The notes below the pieces were generated by a model. The model saw nothing but the letters and a program-made list of their open reading frames with translations, had not been told where the DNA came from and ran no database searches. DNA of 64,000 nt from positions 1 to 64,000 of the forward strand of contig JAFVSR010000008.1 of NCBI GenBank assembly GCA_017503645.1, read 5' to 3'. Position numbers and translations under genes: made by a program. Shown piece by piece: positions 63,222-64,000 of this stretch (its first letter is position 1; every line of letters starts with the position of its first letter). This stretch comes from Bacteroidaceae bacterium. GTDB lineage: Bacteria > Bacteroidota > Bacteroidia > Bacteroidales > Bacteroidaceae.

Positions 63222-63296
63222 TCGGGATGACTGGATTCGAACCAGCGACACCACGCCCCCCAGACGTGTACTCTAACCGGGCTGAGCTACATCCCG
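63222..63296 (-). tRNA. tRNA-Pro (GGG)
   Basis: Full cloverleaf on the minus strand. Acceptor CGGGATG pairs with CATCCCG. The D arm is AGCTCAG...GAGT, the anticodon stem CACGT/GCGTG with 7-base loop CTGGGGG gives anticodon GGG, and the T arm is GCTGGTTCGAATCCAG. 75 bases with discriminator A; CCA is not encoded. Confidence 0.93.
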
Positions 63297-63423
63297 CGAC
63301 TTTTTGTCTGTTTGCGAGTGCAAAGGTACATCTTTTTTATCAATATGCAAACAACTTTTGAAAAAATATCTTCAAAAATTTTATTTTCTTTCAAAAAACG
63401 GCCTGAGAAGCCGTGCCGACGGC

Positions 63424-64000
63424 CTATTTTCCCCAAACGGCTGCATTTTGCACCCGGCGCATCACACGCAGCCAGTTGCCACCCCATATTTTTTCTATCT
63501 CGTCAAGCGAGAAACCGCGTCGCAGCAGTTCGCGGGTGACATTGCGCAATTGCGAGGCATCGGCACAACCAACAATGCCGCCATCGCCGTCGAAATCGGT
63601 GCCTATGCCCACGTGGTCTATACCGGCAACATCTATTGCGTGCAACAGATGGTTCATAAAATCGTCGAGGGTGGCGTCACCCTGCTCACGCAGGAAGCCG
63701 CTATACATTGTCACTTGCACCACACCACCCTTTGCGGCAAGGGCGCGCATCTGCTCGTCGGTGAGGTTGCGGGGATGGTTGCACAGGGCACGACACGACG
63801 AATGGGAGCACACCACAGGGCACGCACTCGCCTGCAATGCGGCATAGAAGGTACTCTCTGCCGCGTGGGAGAGGTCTATGAGCATACCCACGCGGTTCAT
63901 TTCGGCCACCACCATGCGCCCGAACTCGCTGAGGCCGCCGTGCTCGCCTGCCCCGCGCGCCGAGTCGCAAATATCGTTGTCGCCGTTATGGCACAGAGTC
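63424..64000 (-). CDS. Membrane dipeptidase (M19), 3' part only
   Basis: The gene enters from the right edge on the minus strand; only the C-terminal 192 residues are present. The frame continues to the edge with HNGDND and SARGAGEHGGLSEFGR, then LIDLSHAAE (metal histidine), VCSHSSCRAL, and IGTDFDGDGG. These are the renal-dipeptidase/M19 zinc motifs. The final LDEIEKIWGGNWLRVMRRV is the usual family ending. Hydrolyses dipeptides, often L-D or beta-lactam-like. Signal peptide and start are outside the window. Confidence 0.92.
   Translation of the reverse strand, partial: TLCHNGDNDICDSARGAGEHGGLSEFGRMVVAEMNRVGMLIDLSHAAESTFYAALQASACPVVCSHSSCRALCNHPRNLTDEQMRALAAKGGVVQVTMYSGFLREQGDATLDDFMNHLLHAIDVAGIDHVGIGTDFDGDGGIVGCADASQLRNVTRELLRRGFSLDEIEKIWGGNWLRVMRRVQNAAVWGK

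Overview
The window is chromosomal DNA from a member of the Bacteroidales (phylum Bacteroidota). Several independent signs agree. Many genes are preceded by the Bacteroidota promoter pattern (TTTG, about 19 bases, TAnnTTTG), with no E. coli-type -35/-10 pair. Gene content typical of the group includes the fused MurF-alanine racemase, GSCFA protein, class III fructose bisphosphatase, meso-diaminopimelate dehydrogenase, folP-cdaA pair, S46 dipeptidyl-peptidase, DUF4369 lipoproteins and secreted proteins with C-terminal sorting-type tails. Genus or species cannot be set from the sequence alone. The window opens in the first bases of a 16S rRNA gene that runs off the left edge and closes inside a membrane dipeptidase gene.

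Layout. 1-2140: rRNA leader and promoter, then folP-cdaA (folate; c-di-AMP). 2320-4071: a three-gene cassette of HPr-kinase-like ATPase, S24/S26 signal-peptidase-like protein and PqqD-like protein, closed by a long palindromic terminator. 4067-11221: dusB, a small membrane-anchored unknown bracketed by 43-bp direct repeats exactly 600 bp apart, trhP, ldcA, sufE, an M28 lipoprotein and cysS. 11319-19202: a surface-protein island flanked by two ECF sigma genes. It holds a cohesin-like protein, a BspA-type leucine-rich-repeat protein, a dockerin protein and a 57-residue ORF, with a probable 6S RNA upstream. 19345-26890: ispG, purE, fbp, rpoN and a TGS-nucleoside kinase. 27107-29056: an ATPase plus DUF4435 (TOPRIM-like) pair resembling the PARIS anti-phage system. 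29028-33725: the dxs-trkA-trkH operon. 33929-50637: mostly housekeeping (GSCFA, murF-alr, NSS transporter, ddh, pnp, greA, HIT, pyrC, MetH-activation protein, plsC, DPP7-like peptidase). 50741-60124: a second surface locus with a CotH/dockerin/cohesin-like giant, a GH29 fucosidase and a GEVED-like protein. 60343-64000: serB, a CPBP protease, menA, tRNA-Pro(GGG) and a partial M19 dipeptidase.

How it fits together. The housekeeping genes feed folate, isoprenoid and menaquinone, peptidoglycan, pyrimidine and one-carbon metabolism. The two surface loci share a repeated N-terminal module (GLPG start, DGDYSTxxHSxW signature) and carry dockerin-like and cohesin-like parts, which suggests extracellular proteins that bind glycans and perhaps one another. 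The best candidates for little-described systems are the ATPase-DUF4435 pair, the kinase-peptidase-PqqD cassette, the dockerin/cohesin-like surface loci and the 57-residue ORF at the end of the first of them.

A striking structural feature is that most gene ends, especially convergent ones, carry long perfect palindromes (13-27 bp arms, little or no loop), each of different sequence, that look like bidirectional terminators.
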